8,385 nt of DNA, taken from positions 1 to 8,385 of the forward strand of contig JADFSQ010000062.1 in assembly GCA_022560715.1 (NCBI GenBank), given 5' to 3'. The stretch's first letter is position 1, and every line of letters starts with the position of its first letter. A program made the translations under genes and the position numbers. The notes beneath the pieces were generated by a model. The model saw nothing but the letters and a program-made list of their open reading frames with translations, was not told where the DNA came from and did no database searches. Below are positions 1 through 7,502 of the stretch, one piece after another. Source of the stretch: Bacteroidota bacterium (GTDB lineage Bacteria > Bacteroidota > Bacteroidia > Flavobacteriales > Flavobacteriaceae).

Positions 1-1113
1 GCTGCTGAAAAGGAATTTAAAAACCTTGAAAATTTTGCTAAAAAATTAGATGACATAGGTAGACTTGAAAAATGGGATTCAGCCTATTATTCAGAAAAAT
101 TAAAACAAAAATTATATGATTTTGATGACGAACAACTTAAACCCTATTTTAAATTAGAAAATGTTATTCGAGGGGTTTTTATAGTTGCCAATAAATTATA
201 TGATTTGAATTTTGAAAAAATTGATACCATAGATAAATATCATAAAGATGTATTAACTTATAAGGTTACCGACAAAAATGGTGATTTAGTTTCTATCTTC
301 TACACAGATTTCTTTCCAAGAGAAGGAAAACGAAATGGTGCCTGGATGACAAGTTTTAAACCTCAATATATAAGAAATGATTACAACGAAAGACCTCATA
401 TTTCTATAGTTTGTAACTTTACAAAACCCACAAAAAGTAAACCTTCATTGTTAACCTTTAATGAAGTTACCACATTATTTCATGAGTTTGGTCATGCACT
501 GCATGGCATGTTGGCAAATACAACCTATCCGAGTTTATCAGGAACAAGTGTGTCCTGGGATTTTGTAGAATTGCCAAGTCAAGTTTTAGAAAATTGGTGT
601 TATGAAGAAGAAGCATTAAAATTGTTTGCTAAACATTATGAAACTGGAGAAGTCATTCCAATAGAATTAGTTAAAAAAATTAAGGATTCATCAACCTTTC
701 ATGAAGGTATGCAAACCTTACGTCAAATAAGTTTAGGATTGTTGGATATGAGTTGGCACACCCTAGATCCTGCATATATAATGGATGTAAAAAAACACGA
801 ATTAACTGCTTTTAAAAACACAAAATTATATCCTGATATAGCCAAAAACTGTACGAGTACGTCGTTTTCTCACATTTTTCAAGGTGGTTATTCTGCGGGA
901 TATTACAGTTATAAATGGGCAGAAGTATTAGATGCCGATGCTTTTGAATATTTTTCAGAAAATGGTATTTTTAATAAAGAGATTGCAAATAAATTTAAAA
1001 GTAACATACTCTCAAAAGGCGGCATCGAAAACCCTATGACACTCTACAAACGCTTTAGAGGACAAAAACCAAAACCTGAAGCACTACTTAAAAGAGCTGG
1101 ACTAATTAAATGA
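1..1113 (+). CDS. M3-family zinc oligopeptidase (oligopeptidase A / peptidyl-dipeptidase Dcp type), C-terminal part
   Basis: This is the last 370 codons of a thimet-oligopeptidase-family (M3) metallopeptidase, which degrades short peptides. The frame is open from base 1, so the true start lies outside the window; a TTG at 205 is internal. Family members are about 680-710 aa, so roughly the C-terminal half is present. The zinc site is intact: HEFGH at bases 481-495 (visible residues 161-165) and the third ligand Glu at 568-570 within VELPSQ. The substrate-binding His and Tyr pattern HIFQGGYSAGYYSY begins at His 871-873, with the extra residue before GGY seen in bacterial OpdA/Dcp enzymes. The end (ILSKGG, YKRFRG) looks more like oligopeptidase A than Dcp, so I give no symbol. 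Any signal peptide is out of view. The ECF sigma gene starts 50 nt downstream on the same strand, so read-through is possible. Confidence 0.95.
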   Translation, partial: AAEKEFKNLENFAKKLDDIGRLEKWDSAYYSEKLKQKLYDFDDEQLKPYFKLENVIRGVFIVANKLYDLNFEKIDTIDKYHKDVLTYKVTDKNGDLVSIFYTDFFPREGKRNGAWMTSFKPQYIRNDYNERPHISIVCNFTKPTKSKPSLLTFNEVTTLFHEFGHALHGMLANTTYPSLSGTSVSWDFVELPSQVLENWCYEEEALKLFAKHYETGEVIPIELVKKIKDSSTFHEGMQTLRQISLGLLDMSWHTLDPAYIMDVKKHELTAFKNTKLYPDIAKNCTSTSFSHIFQGGYSAGYYSYKWAEVLDADAFEYFSENGIFNKEIANKFKSNILSKGGIENPMTLYKRFRGQKPKPEALLKRAGLIK

Positions 1114-1163
1114 TGACATTATTAGAAATATTTACCTTATTTTTGAAAAACTAAAGATTATAA

Positions 1164-1718
1164 ATGCCAAATCACCAAATAGATCCTAATAAATGGATAG
1201 ACTTGTATTCCGACTATCTATTCAATTACACGATAACTAGAGTTAGAGACAGAGATACTGCTCAAGATTTGGTGCAGGACACTTTTTTCGCTGGTTTGAA
1301 ATCTATGAAAAACTTTAAAGGTGAAGCAAGTGAACGTACTTGGCTTATTTCTATTTTGAAACGAAAAATAATAGACCATTATAGAAAAATTAATTCTAAA
1401 AAAGGTAAAGCCGAAGTACGAATAAATTACAACAGTGACTCTGAAGATGAAGGCAATTGGTTGGAAGAACGTGTTGCTGATCCTTTTGATAAAACAGCAG
1501 AAGATAATTTAGAAAACACCGAATTAGGATTAGCAATTCATAACTGTATTGGTAAATTACCCGAAAAACAAGCACAGGTTTTTAAAATGAAAACAATTTT
1601 AGACTATGAAACCGAAGCTATTTGTAATGAATTAGATATAACAGCGTCTAATCTTTGGGTAATTATACACAGAGCAAGAACAACTATTGCTGCATGTCTC
1701 GAAAAAAACTGGTTTTAA
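1164..1718 (+). CDS. ECF-type RNA polymerase sigma-70 factor
   Basis: A 184-aa group 4 (extracytoplasmic function) sigma factor that would direct RNA polymerase to a dedicated regulon. Region 2 spans about residues 14-76: the core-binding helix contains DRDTAQDLVQDTF, followed by the promoter-melting part FKGEASERTWLISILKRK and IIDHYRK. A charged linker (about 80-115, acidic SDSEDEG) joins region 4 at about 118-180, with the helix-turn-helix LPEKQAQVF ... ETEAICNELDITASNLWVIIHRAR. Length fits the family. The ATG at 1164 is chosen because it gives the normal N-terminal length ahead of region 2; no Shine-Dalgarno is visible, as usual in Bacteroidota. Only a one-mismatch -7-like TTATTTTG (1137-1144) lies upstream. 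The next gene starts 6 nt after the stop and encodes a probable cognate anti-sigma factor, so the two are almost certainly co-transcribed. The regulon is unknown. Confidence 0.93.
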   Translation: MPNHQIDPNKWIDLYSDYLFNYTITRVRDRDTAQDLVQDTFFAGLKSMKNFKGEASERTWLISILKRKIIDHYRKINSKKGKAEVRINYNSDSEDEGNWLEERVADPFDKTAEDNLENTELGLAIHNCIGKLPEKQAQVFKMKTILDYETEAICNELDITASNLWVIIHRARTTIAACLEKNWF

Positions 1719-1724
1719 ATTTTA

Positions 1725-1997
1725 ATGATGAATAAAAAAAATAAAGCGTTTATTTCTTGTGATGAAGCAAACCATAGTTGTGACAAATCCCAATATAATG
1801 AAGCCACTTTCTGGGAAAAATTTAAGTTAAATATCCATTTATTGTATTGTAGAGCCTGCCGAAAGTATTCTATAAATAATTCTAAACTGTCAAAAATTAT
1901 TAATGACTCTGATGTCGATTGTTTAGATTTAAAAGACAAACAAGAAATGAAAGATTGTTTTGAAAAAGAATTAAAAAAGCGTCAGCAAAAGCCATAA
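1725..1997 (+). CDS. Small soluble ZAS-type zinc anti-sigma factor (predicted)
   Basis: A 90-aa hydrophilic protein with no membrane segment, encoded 6 nt after the ECF sigma gene. It carries His38-x3-Cys42-x2-Cys45 (HLLYCRAC) and an upstream Cys12, giving C-x25-H-x3-C-x2-C. This is the zinc-binding anti-sigma (ZAS) signature; the C-to-H-to-C-to-C spacing equals that of the redox sensor RsrA (C11, H37, C41, C44) as I remember it. Further Cys residues lie at 19, 66 and 78. Inference: it binds and silences the upstream sigma factor, and oxidation or metal loss could release it. The family also has sensors that do not respond to redox, so the signal is not proven. Start: ATG at 1725 or the adjacent ATG at 1728, giving 90 or 89 aa. 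The last 27 bp overlap the 3' end of the convergent membrane-protein gene. Annotation pipelines would probably call it hypothetical. Confidence 0.8.
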   Translation: MMNKKNKAFISCDEANHSCDKSQYNEATFWEKFKLNIHLLYCRACRKYSINNSKLSKIINDSDVDCLDLKDKQEMKDCFEKELKKRQQKP

Positions 1998-2798
1998 AAT
2001 TGGTAAACCTTCTACCCAAAAAGAACTATAGTATTTAGCTCTGGTTTCTTCTGAAAAGACTAAAAACAAAAGTGTTATAACTGATATTAAAATCAAAACA
2101 GTAACACTTTTAGAATTGATTTCATCTTTAAAAAATTCTAAAAAGAAAAATCCAACTAAAAATAACAGACCGATTATTTTTGTCCTTTTAATTCCAATTT
2201 TTTGAGGTATTGTAGAAAGTTTCAAATTGTCAAACTGCATATCTCTAATTTCAAAAGGGAACATTAATACCATTATAAACAAAAAGCGTTGAAATGCTGT
2301 AATGACAACATCAAAATTAATCCTAAAATTATTGTTTATTAAAGGAATAAATACTGTAACTCCAACCCAAACCAAAGCAATAATATATATTTTCAATCCT
2401 TTAATCCTTCTTAAACTATACTTATTATTAATAAAGAGTCGTTTTGGTAAAAACGGAATTGCATACAAAAAAGTAATAACTGCAGTACTAAAAATATAAA
2501 TTAATGTTTTTGGATTAAGCAAAAAAGCAAAATAACATAAACCAATAAAACAACAAACAGAAAATATCTGTATTGGTTTTAGCCAATTAGTCAATTGTTG
2601 ATGATGAAATTTTGCCAAGCCAAAATACTTCACAAAATTGTATCCTGTTACTGATGCGAAAAATACAAAAAATAGTATGTTTTCATCCAACGGTAACCCA
2701 TAGTCTAATAAGGTTATCCAAGTCAAGCTACATACGGCTAAAGCTACATGAATACTGCTGTTAATATAAAACTCGAAAAGGCGTTTAAAGAAACCCAT
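1971..2798 (-). CDS. UbiA-like polytopic membrane protein (degenerate prenyltransferase family)
   Basis: A 275-aa inner-membrane protein with about eight hydrophobic segments, resembling the UbiA superfamily, which attaches isoprenoid chains to aromatic acceptors in quinone and pigment synthesis. Support: the loop 180-202, FPFEIRDMQFD ... STIPQKIG, matches the second Asp-rich motif and the TLP-x-x-LG stretch (Asp186, Asp190); the middle part YAIPFLPKR followed by a helix ending VFIPL also fits. Against a standard activity: the first motif, normally NDxxDxxxD, is reduced to GYNFVKYFG (Asn54 only), so the usual magnesium-diphosphate site looks incomplete. It may use a different substrate or have lost catalysis. 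The ATG at 2796-2798 lies only 4 nt from a TAnnTTTG box. It is transcribed divergently from gcvP and converges on the anti-sigma gene. I know no functional link to either neighbour. Confidence 0.8.
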   Translation of the reverse strand: MGFFKRLFEFYINSSIHVALAVCSLTWITLLDYGLPLDENILFFVFFASVTGYNFVKYFGLAKFHHQQLTNWLKPIQIFSVCCFIGLCYFAFLLNPKTLIYIFSTAVITFLYAIPFLPKRLFINNKYSLRRIKGLKIYIIALVWVGVTVFIPLINNNFRINFDVVITAFQRFLFIMVLMFPFEIRDMQFDNLKLSTIPQKIGIKRTKIIGLLFLVGFFFLEFFKDEINSKSVTVLILISVITLLFLVFSEETRAKYYSSFWVEGLPILWLLLTLF

Positions 2799-2802
2799 AT
2801 TA

Positions 2803-2810
2803 CAAAAATA
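2803..2810 (-). promoter_or_regulatory. Candidate Bacteroidota -7 promoter element for the UbiA-like gene
   Basis: Read on the minus strand, bases 2810 to 2803 spell TATTTTTG, an exact match to TAnnTTTG, the -7 element used by the primary sigma factor of Bacteroidota. Only 4 nt separate it from the ATG, so transcription would begin at or next to the start codon and give a leaderless or nearly leaderless mRNA. No convincing -33 TTG lies at the usual distance. The motif is short and the region AT-rich, so chance is possible. Confidence 0.45.
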
Positions 2811-2884
2811 GCCAATCTGTTAACAATGGACTTATTTGGTTAAAAATTTTCATTCATGTTAGAATAAAAGCATTATTATTTATG

Positions 2885-2892
2885 TAATTTTG
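2885..2892 (+). promoter_or_regulatory. Candidate -7 promoter element for gcvP
   Basis: TAATTTTG matches TAnnTTTG exactly and lies 21 nt before the ATG at 2914. The start site would be near 2897-2900, giving a leader of about 14-17 nt without a Shine-Dalgarno. No proper TTG -33 element stands 17-23 nt upstream (GTTAGA at 2858-2863 is the closest). If correct, it rules out a longer gcvP frame starting at TTG 2890, since that codon is part of the promoter. The 115-nt upstream region shows no glycine-riboswitch-like structure that I can recognise. Confidence 0.55.
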
Positions 2893-2913
2893 GGCTTGAA
2901 AAAATTAAATAGA

Positions 2914-5763
2914 ATGAATACAGATTCTTTCAAGATACGTCATATTGGTCCTCGTGAAAGGGATTATAAAGAGATGCTTAAAACTATTGGTGTAGATACT
3001 TTAGAACAGCTTATTTACGAAACAATTCCTAATAGCATTAAGTTAGAAAACGGTTTAAATTTGGATCGAGCTATGAGTGAACAGGAATATTTAACTCATA
3101 TGCAAGATTTAGCTTCTAAAAACAAGGTTTTTAAATCTTATATTGGTTTAGGATATCATCCTACAAATCTTCCTGCTGTAATTCAACGAAATATTCTTGA
3201 AAATCCAGGCTGGTACACAGCTTATACACCTTATCAAGCTGAAATAGCTCAAGGTCGTTTGGAAGCACTATTAAATTTCCAAACTATGATTGTTGACCTT
3301 ACAGGAATGGAACTCGCCAATGCTTCACTTTTAGACGAAAGTACTGCTGCTGCCGAAGCTATGGCATTACTTTTTGCTGTTCGGGATAGACAACAAAAAA
3401 AAGACAATGTTGTAAAGTTTTTTGTTTCGGAAGAAGTATTACCACAAACATTATCGTTACTCCAAACAAGAGCAATTCCGTTAGGAATAGAACTTATTAT
3501 CGGTAATCACGAATCATTTAGTTTTTCTTCAGATTTCTATGGTGCTTTGTTACAATATCCCGGAACATCTGGACAAATTCATGACATCTCAAGTTTTATT
3601 TCGAAAGCTAATAACGTTGGAATAAAAGTTGCAGTAGCAGCAGATATTTTAAGCTTAGTAAAATTAGAAGCACCTGGGAAATTTGGTGCTGATGTGGTTG
3701 TAGGCACAACGCAACGCTTCGGAATTCCGATGGGTTTTGGAGGTCCTCATGCTGCCTATTTTGCAACTAAAGAAGCCTATAAAAGAAACATTCCTGGACG
3801 TATAATTGGTGTGACAAAAGATGTAAACGGAAATCGTGCACTTCGTATGGCATTACAAACTCGCGAACAACATATTAAACGTGATAAAGCAACATCTAAT
3901 ATTTGTACAGCTCAAGTTCTTCTTGCTGTAATGGCAGGAATGTACGCTGTTTATCATGGTCCAAAAGGCTTAGAATATATTGCAAATAAAGTTCATAATC
4001 TAACTTCAACTTTAGCTAAAACTTTAGAACAATTAGGACTATATCAAACCAATACATCTTATTTTGATACGATTCAAATTAAAACCAATGCTTCAAAAAT
4101 AAAAGCTATTGCTGAAACCAACGAAGTAAATTTTTATTATCCAGACGCTGAAACGGTTTCAATTTCAATCAACGAAACGACTTCACTTCAAGATATAAAT
4201 ACTATTATTTCAATTTTTGCTGAAGCTATCGGAAAAGAATCTATTTCTATTTCTTCAATTTCAGAAGCCAACAATATTGATGATTCGGTTAGACGTACAA
4301 GTCCGTTTTTAGAAAATGATATTTTTAACACTTATCATTCTGAAACTGAATTGATGCGTTATATAAAATCTCTGGAACGAAAAGATTTATCGCTAACTCA
4401 TTCCATGATTTCTTTAGGTTCTTGTACTATGAAGCTAAATGCTGCTGCAGAAATGCTTCCTTTAAGTTGGGCTAATTGGGGAAACATCCATCCATTTGCA
4501 CCAAGAAACCAAGTAGAAGGCTATCAATATGTAATGAAAAAATTAGAAGATCAACTTACTGCAATTACTGGTTTTGCTGCAACATCATTACAACCAAATT
4601 CTGGAGCTCAAGGTGAATTTGCCGGACTTATGGTAATTAAAGCCTATCATGAATCTCGTAACGAAGGACATAGAAATATTTGCTTAATTCCATCGTCAGC
4701 ACATGGTACAAATCCTGCAAGTGCTGTTATGGCTGGAATGAAAGTAGTTGTCACTAAATCGACCGAAGAAGGAAACATTGATGTTGATGATTTACGTGAA
4801 AAAGCCATTTTGCATAAAGACAACCTTGCAGCACTAATGGTAACATATCCATCAACTCATGGTGTATTTGAGTCTGCAATTAAAGAAATTACTCAAATTA
4901 TTCATGATAATGGTGGACAGGTATATATGGATGGTGCAAACATGAATGCGCAAGTAGGACTCACAAATCCTGGAAATATTGGTGCAGATGTTTGTCATCT
5001 TAACTTACACAAAACATTTGCCATTCCTCATGGTGGAGGTGGTCCTGGTGTTGGTCCAATTTGTGTTGCAAAACAGTTGGTTCCTTTTCTTCCGGGAAAC
5101 CCTTTAGTTAAAGTTGGTGGTAAAAACGCTATTACGGCAATCTCAGCTGCACCTTATGGTTCGGCTTTAGTTTGCTTGATTTCGTATGGTTATATATGTA
5201 TGCTTGGTGCTGAAGGATTAACAGAATCGACAAAGTTTGCCATATTAAATGCTAATTATATTAAAGAACGTTTACAAGGTCATTTTGATACCTTATATTC
5301 TGGAGAACAAGGTCGTGCAGCACATGAAATGATTGTAGATTGCAGACCATTTAAAGAAAATGGTATTGAAGTTTCTGATATTGCAAAACGATTGATGGAC
5401 TATGGATTTCATGCGCCAACAGTATCTTTTCCTGTAGTAGGAACATTAATGATTGAACCTACCGAAAGTGAAAGTAAAGCCGAATTAGATCGTTTTTGTG
5501 ATGCTATGATTTCTATCAGGAAAGAAATTGAAAACATTACAAAAGAAGAACCAAATAATGTTCTTAAAAACGCACCTCACACTTTGGCTATGCTAACAGC
5601 AAACCATTGGGATTTCCCTTATACAAGAGAAGAAGCAGCGTTTCCGTTACCTTATATTCTGGATAATAAATTCTGGCCAAGTGTAAGACGTGTAGATGAT
5701 GCTTATGGAGATCGAAATTTAATCTGTTCTTGTGCTCCAATAGAGGATTTTATGGAAGCCTAA
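2914..5763 (+). CDS. gcvP: Glycine dehydrogenase (decarboxylating), P protein of the glycine cleavage system
   Basis: A complete 949-aa PLP enzyme. It decarboxylates glycine and passes the aminomethyl group to the lipoyl arm of GcvH, feeding one-carbon units to tetrahydrofolate via GcvT. This is the single-chain form with both halves of the ancestral duplication. The N-terminal half has RHIGPRERD near the start, YTPYQAEIAQGRLEALLNFQ and LLDESTAAAEAM. The C-terminal half has LGSCTMKLN and, at codon 700 (bases 5011-5013), the PLP Schiff-base lysine in HLNLHKTF, followed by the HGGGGPGVGP loop. Length is normal and no motif is broken. The frame also opens at TTG 2890, but ATG 2914 gives the usual flavobacterial N-terminus and clears the -7 box. 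It stands alone: the gene before it is divergent and 104 nt follow before the next gene. gcvT and gcvH must be elsewhere, as is common in Bacteroidota. Confidence 0.98.
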   Translation: MNTDSFKIRHIGPRERDYKEMLKTIGVDTLEQLIYETIPNSIKLENGLNLDRAMSEQEYLTHMQDLASKNKVFKSYIGLGYHPTNLPAVIQRNILENPGWYTAYTPYQAEIAQGRLEALLNFQTMIVDLTGMELANASLLDESTAAAEAMALLFAVRDRQQKKDNVVKFFVSEEVLPQTLSLLQTRAIPLGIELIIGNHESFSFSSDFYGALLQYPGTSGQIHDISSFISKANNVGIKVAVAADILSLVKLEAPGKFGADVVVGTTQRFGIPMGFGGPHAAYFATKEAYKRNIPGRIIGVTKDVNGNRALRMALQTREQHIKRDKATSNICTAQVLLAVMAGMYAVYHGPKGLEYIANKVHNLTSTLAKTLEQLGLYQTNTSYFDTIQIKTNASKIKAIAETNEVNFYYPDAETVSISINETTSLQDINTIISIFAEAIGKESISISSISEANNIDDSVRRTSPFLENDIFNTYHSETELMRYIKSLERKDLSLTHSMISLGSCTMKLNAAAEMLPLSWANWGNIHPFAPRNQVEGYQYVMKKLEDQLTAITGFAATSLQPNSGAQGEFAGLMVIKAYHESRNEGHRNICLIPSSAHGTNPASAVMAGMKVVVTKSTEEGNIDVDDLREKAILHKDNLAALMVTYPSTHGVFESAIKEITQIIHDNGGQVYMDGANMNAQVGLTNPGNIGADVCHLNLHKTFAIPHGGGGPGVGPICVAKQLVPFLPGNPLVKVGGKNAITAISAAPYGSALVCLISYGYICMLGAEGLTESTKFAILNANYIKERLQGHFDTLYSGEQGRAAHEMIVDCRPFKENGIEVSDIAKRLMDYGFHAPTVSFPVVGTLMIEPTESESKAELDRFCDAMISIRKEIENITKEEPNNVLKNAPHTLAMLTANHWDFPYTREEAAFPLPYILDNKFWPSVRRVDDAYGDRNLICSCAPIEDFMEA

Positions 5764-5800
5764 TACATCTTTGAACGTCGTAAAATAGAACAAAATCAAA

Positions 5801-5830
5801 TTTGCCTTTAATTATTAGCAACTATATTCG
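5801..5830 (+). promoter_or_regulatory. Candidate promoter for the KAS III-like gene group
   Basis: TTTG at 5801-5804 and TATATTCG at 5823-5830 (one mismatch to TAnnTTTG) are 18 nt apart, a plausible -33/-7 pair for Bacteroidota. The start site would fall about 30 nt before the ATG at 5868. TTTCTTTG at 5831-5838, also with one mismatch, is an alternative -7 box. No Shine-Dalgarno precedes the gene and no terminator hairpin is evident in the 104 nt after gcvP. Confidence 0.35.
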
Positions 5831-5867
5831 TTTCTTTGTGAATTATAGAAGATAAATATTCTTTCTT

Positions 5868-6926
5868 ATGAATGTCAATATTATTGGTACAGGTAGTTAT
5901 ATTCCTGACGTTATTGAAAAAAACGAAAACTTCCACCAACACAAATTTTTAAATGCAGATGGCTCTATAATTAACTCAACAAACGAAGTTATTATCGAAA
6001 AATTTAAAGCCATAACTGGTATTGGGGAAAGACGCTATATCGATACATCTTTAAACAATTCCGATATTGCTTTCTATGCTGCAGAAAAAGCTATTAAAGA
6101 CGCAAATATTGATCAGGAAGAACTCGATTATATAATTGTCGCTCATAATTATGGAGACATAAAACACAATGTTGAACAAAGTGATACTGTTCCCAGTATA
6201 GCATCTAGAGTGAAACATCTTTTAAAAATTAAAAACCCTAAATGTGTTGGTTACGATATGCTTTTCGGTTGTCCTGGATGGATTGAAGCAACCATACAAG
6301 CCAATGCTTTTATTAAATCTGGAATAGCAAAAAAATGTTTAGTTATTGGTTCTGAAACCTTATCTCGTGTTATTGATAAACACGATAGAGACTCTATGAT
6401 ATATAGTGATGGCGCTGGAGCTGTTGTTTTAGAAGCCAGTAATAATGGCAGTGGTATTCTAACACACGAAAGTGCAACTTATGCTTTAGATGAAGCACAT
6501 TTTATTTATTTTGGTGAAACAAACAATCGTGACATAAGTGATAAACGAAGATATATAAAAATGTATGGCAGAAAAATTTATGAATTTGCCTTAAATCATG
6601 TGCCAGCGGCCATGAAGTCCTGCCTTGACAAAAGTGGAATCGACATTAAAGATGTAAAAAAAATACTTATACATCAAGCCAATGAAAAAATGGACGAAGC
6701 CATTGTAAAGCGTTTTTACAAACTGTACGACATGGAAATGCCTGACGGTATTATGCCTATGACTATTGGCGAATTAGGCAACTCTAGTGTTGCTACTGTA
6801 CCTACTTTGTACGATATGATTTTAAAAGGAAAGATGAATGGTCATAGTATAAATAAAGGTGATATTATTCTTTTTGCAAGTGTTGGAGCTGGAATGAATA
6901 TTAATGCAATTGTTTATAAGAATTAA
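5868..6926 (+). CDS. 3-oxoacyl-ACP synthase III family (KAS III / FabH-like) condensing enzyme
   Basis: A 352-aa thiolase-fold enzyme. KAS III enzymes condense an acyl-CoA starter with malonyl-ACP; others in the family use different acyl acceptors. The catalytic triad is present: Cys135 in DMLFGCPGW (codon at 6270), His269 in ILIHQAN and Asn305 in GELGNSSVATVPTLYD. The N-terminus IIGTGSYIPD, the ITGIGERRY segment near 49-57, YSDGAGAVVL (179-188) and the C-terminal FASVGAGMN also fit. The stretch at residues 20-48 is longer than in E. coli FabH. It does not sit with fab or acpP genes but heads a same-strand group with a methyltransferase (45 nt on) and a glycosyltransferase start. I infer a special role, perhaps in making a modified lipid or acylated glycan, rather than housekeeping fatty acid initiation. 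The starter substrate cannot be read from sequence, so no fabH symbol is given. Confidence 0.9.
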   Translation: MNVNIIGTGSYIPDVIEKNENFHQHKFLNADGSIINSTNEVIIEKFKAITGIGERRYIDTSLNNSDIAFYAAEKAIKDANIDQEELDYIIVAHNYGDIKHNVEQSDTVPSIASRVKHLLKIKNPKCVGYDMLFGCPGWIEATIQANAFIKSGIAKKCLVIGSETLSRVIDKHDRDSMIYSDGAGAVVLEASNNGSGILTHESATYALDEAHFIYFGETNNRDISDKRRYIKMYGRKIYEFALNHVPAAMKSCLDKSGIDIKDVKKILIHQANEKMDEAIVKRFYKLYDMEMPDGIMPMTIGELGNSSVATVPTLYDMILKGKMNGHSINKGDIILFASVGAGMNINAIVYKN

Positions 6927-6947
6927 ACTTAAGATTCATTTAAAAAG

Positions 6948-6968
6948 ATTTTCGCTTTCGCGGAAAAT
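6948..6968 (+). repeat. Hairpin abutting the methyltransferase start, REP-like or translational control
   Basis: ATTTT-CGC-TTTC-GCG-G-AAAAT forms a stem of 5 + 3 bp with one bulged G and a TTTC loop, ending 3 nt before ATG 6972. The GC-rich core stands out in this AT-rich spacer. There is no downstream T-run, so it is not a normal intrinsic terminator. I recall similar CGCTTTCGCG palindromes scattered through flavobacterial genomes, but only one copy is in this window, so calling it a dispersed repeat is inference. It could also hinder ribosome access or act as an mRNA processing site. Confidence 0.5.
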
Positions 6969-6971
6969 ATT

Positions 6972-7502
6972 ATGTACGAAGGTAAATTTCCTCACAAAAG
7001 ATATAGAATTACATTTCAATTTCTACAGAAACATATCCCAAATACTTCAAAAATTTTAGATTTAGGTGTTGAAAATCCGTTTACTAAAGTAATGAAAGAG
7101 CACGGTTATACTGTCGAAAATACCAAAGGTGAAGATTTAGATATTGACACTTCAACAATTAAAAACTCCAAAGCTGATGTGGTTACAGCCTTTGAAATTT
7201 TTGAACACCTTCTTTCGCCTTTTACTGTTTTAAAAGACATAAAAGCAGATAAATTGGTGGCAAGTGTACCATTAAAATTATGGTTTGCTTCTGCATATAA
7301 AAGTAAAACAGATACTCGCGACAGACACTACCACGAATTTGAAGATTGGCAGTTCGATTGGTTATTAGAAAAATCGGGATGGAAAATTATTGACCGTCAA
7401 AAATGGACTAATCCTACTAAAAAGATTGGGTTTCGTCCAATTTTAAGATGGTTTACACCAAGATACTATGCTGTTTATGCGGAACGAAATTCCAATAATT
7501 AA
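6972..7502 (+). CDS. Class I SAM-dependent methyltransferase, small (Methyltransf_11/23-like)
   Basis: A 176-aa protein with a Rossmann-type methyltransferase core. Motif I is ILDLGVENPF (28-37), a variant of the usual DxGxGxG glycine loop. An acidic residue that could bind the ribose follows in GEDLDID. The post-core segment ADVVTAFEIFEHL (68-80) is typical of the family, and HYHEFEDWQFDWLLEKSGW ... YYAVYAERN forms the C-terminal part. It is short, lacking the later strands of larger enzymes, but not obviously broken. The substrate is unknown; neighbours (condensing enzyme, glycosyltransferase) suggest a lipid or glycan. Start ATG 6972 follows a hairpin directly and has no Shine-Dalgarno. 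The last codons (NSNN plus stop) are encoded by the first copy of a repeat cluster, so the native C-terminus may have been altered slightly by the repeat. Confidence 0.85.
   Translation: MYEGKFPHKRYRITFQFLQKHIPNTSKILDLGVENPFTKVMKEHGYTVENTKGEDLDIDTSTIKNSKADVVTAFEIFEHLLSPFTVLKDIKADKLVASVPLKLWFASAYKSKTDTRDRHYHEFEDWQFDWLLEKSGWKIIDRQKWTNPTKKIGFRPILRWFTPRYYAVYAERNSNN

Noticed and set aside
1110..1154. 14-codon frame MMTLLEIFTLFLKN overlapping the peptidase stop as ATGA
   Set aside because: Too short, no known leader-peptide context and no Shine-Dalgarno; an open run this short is expected by chance.
1715..1939. Minus-strand open frame of 74 codons
   Set aside because: Antisense shadow of the anti-sigma gene, which has the sigma-linked position and a full zinc motif.
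2302..2499. Plus-strand open frame of 65 codons
   Set aside because: Shadow inside the UbiA-like gene; no homology features and no initiation context.
2799..2913. Glycine riboswitch before gcvP
   Set aside because: The upstream region is AT-rich, holds no recognisable aptamer pairing, and the likely transcript leader is under 20 nt.
5764..5867. Intrinsic terminator after gcvP
   Set aside because: No GC stem followed by a T-run could be found in these 104 nt.
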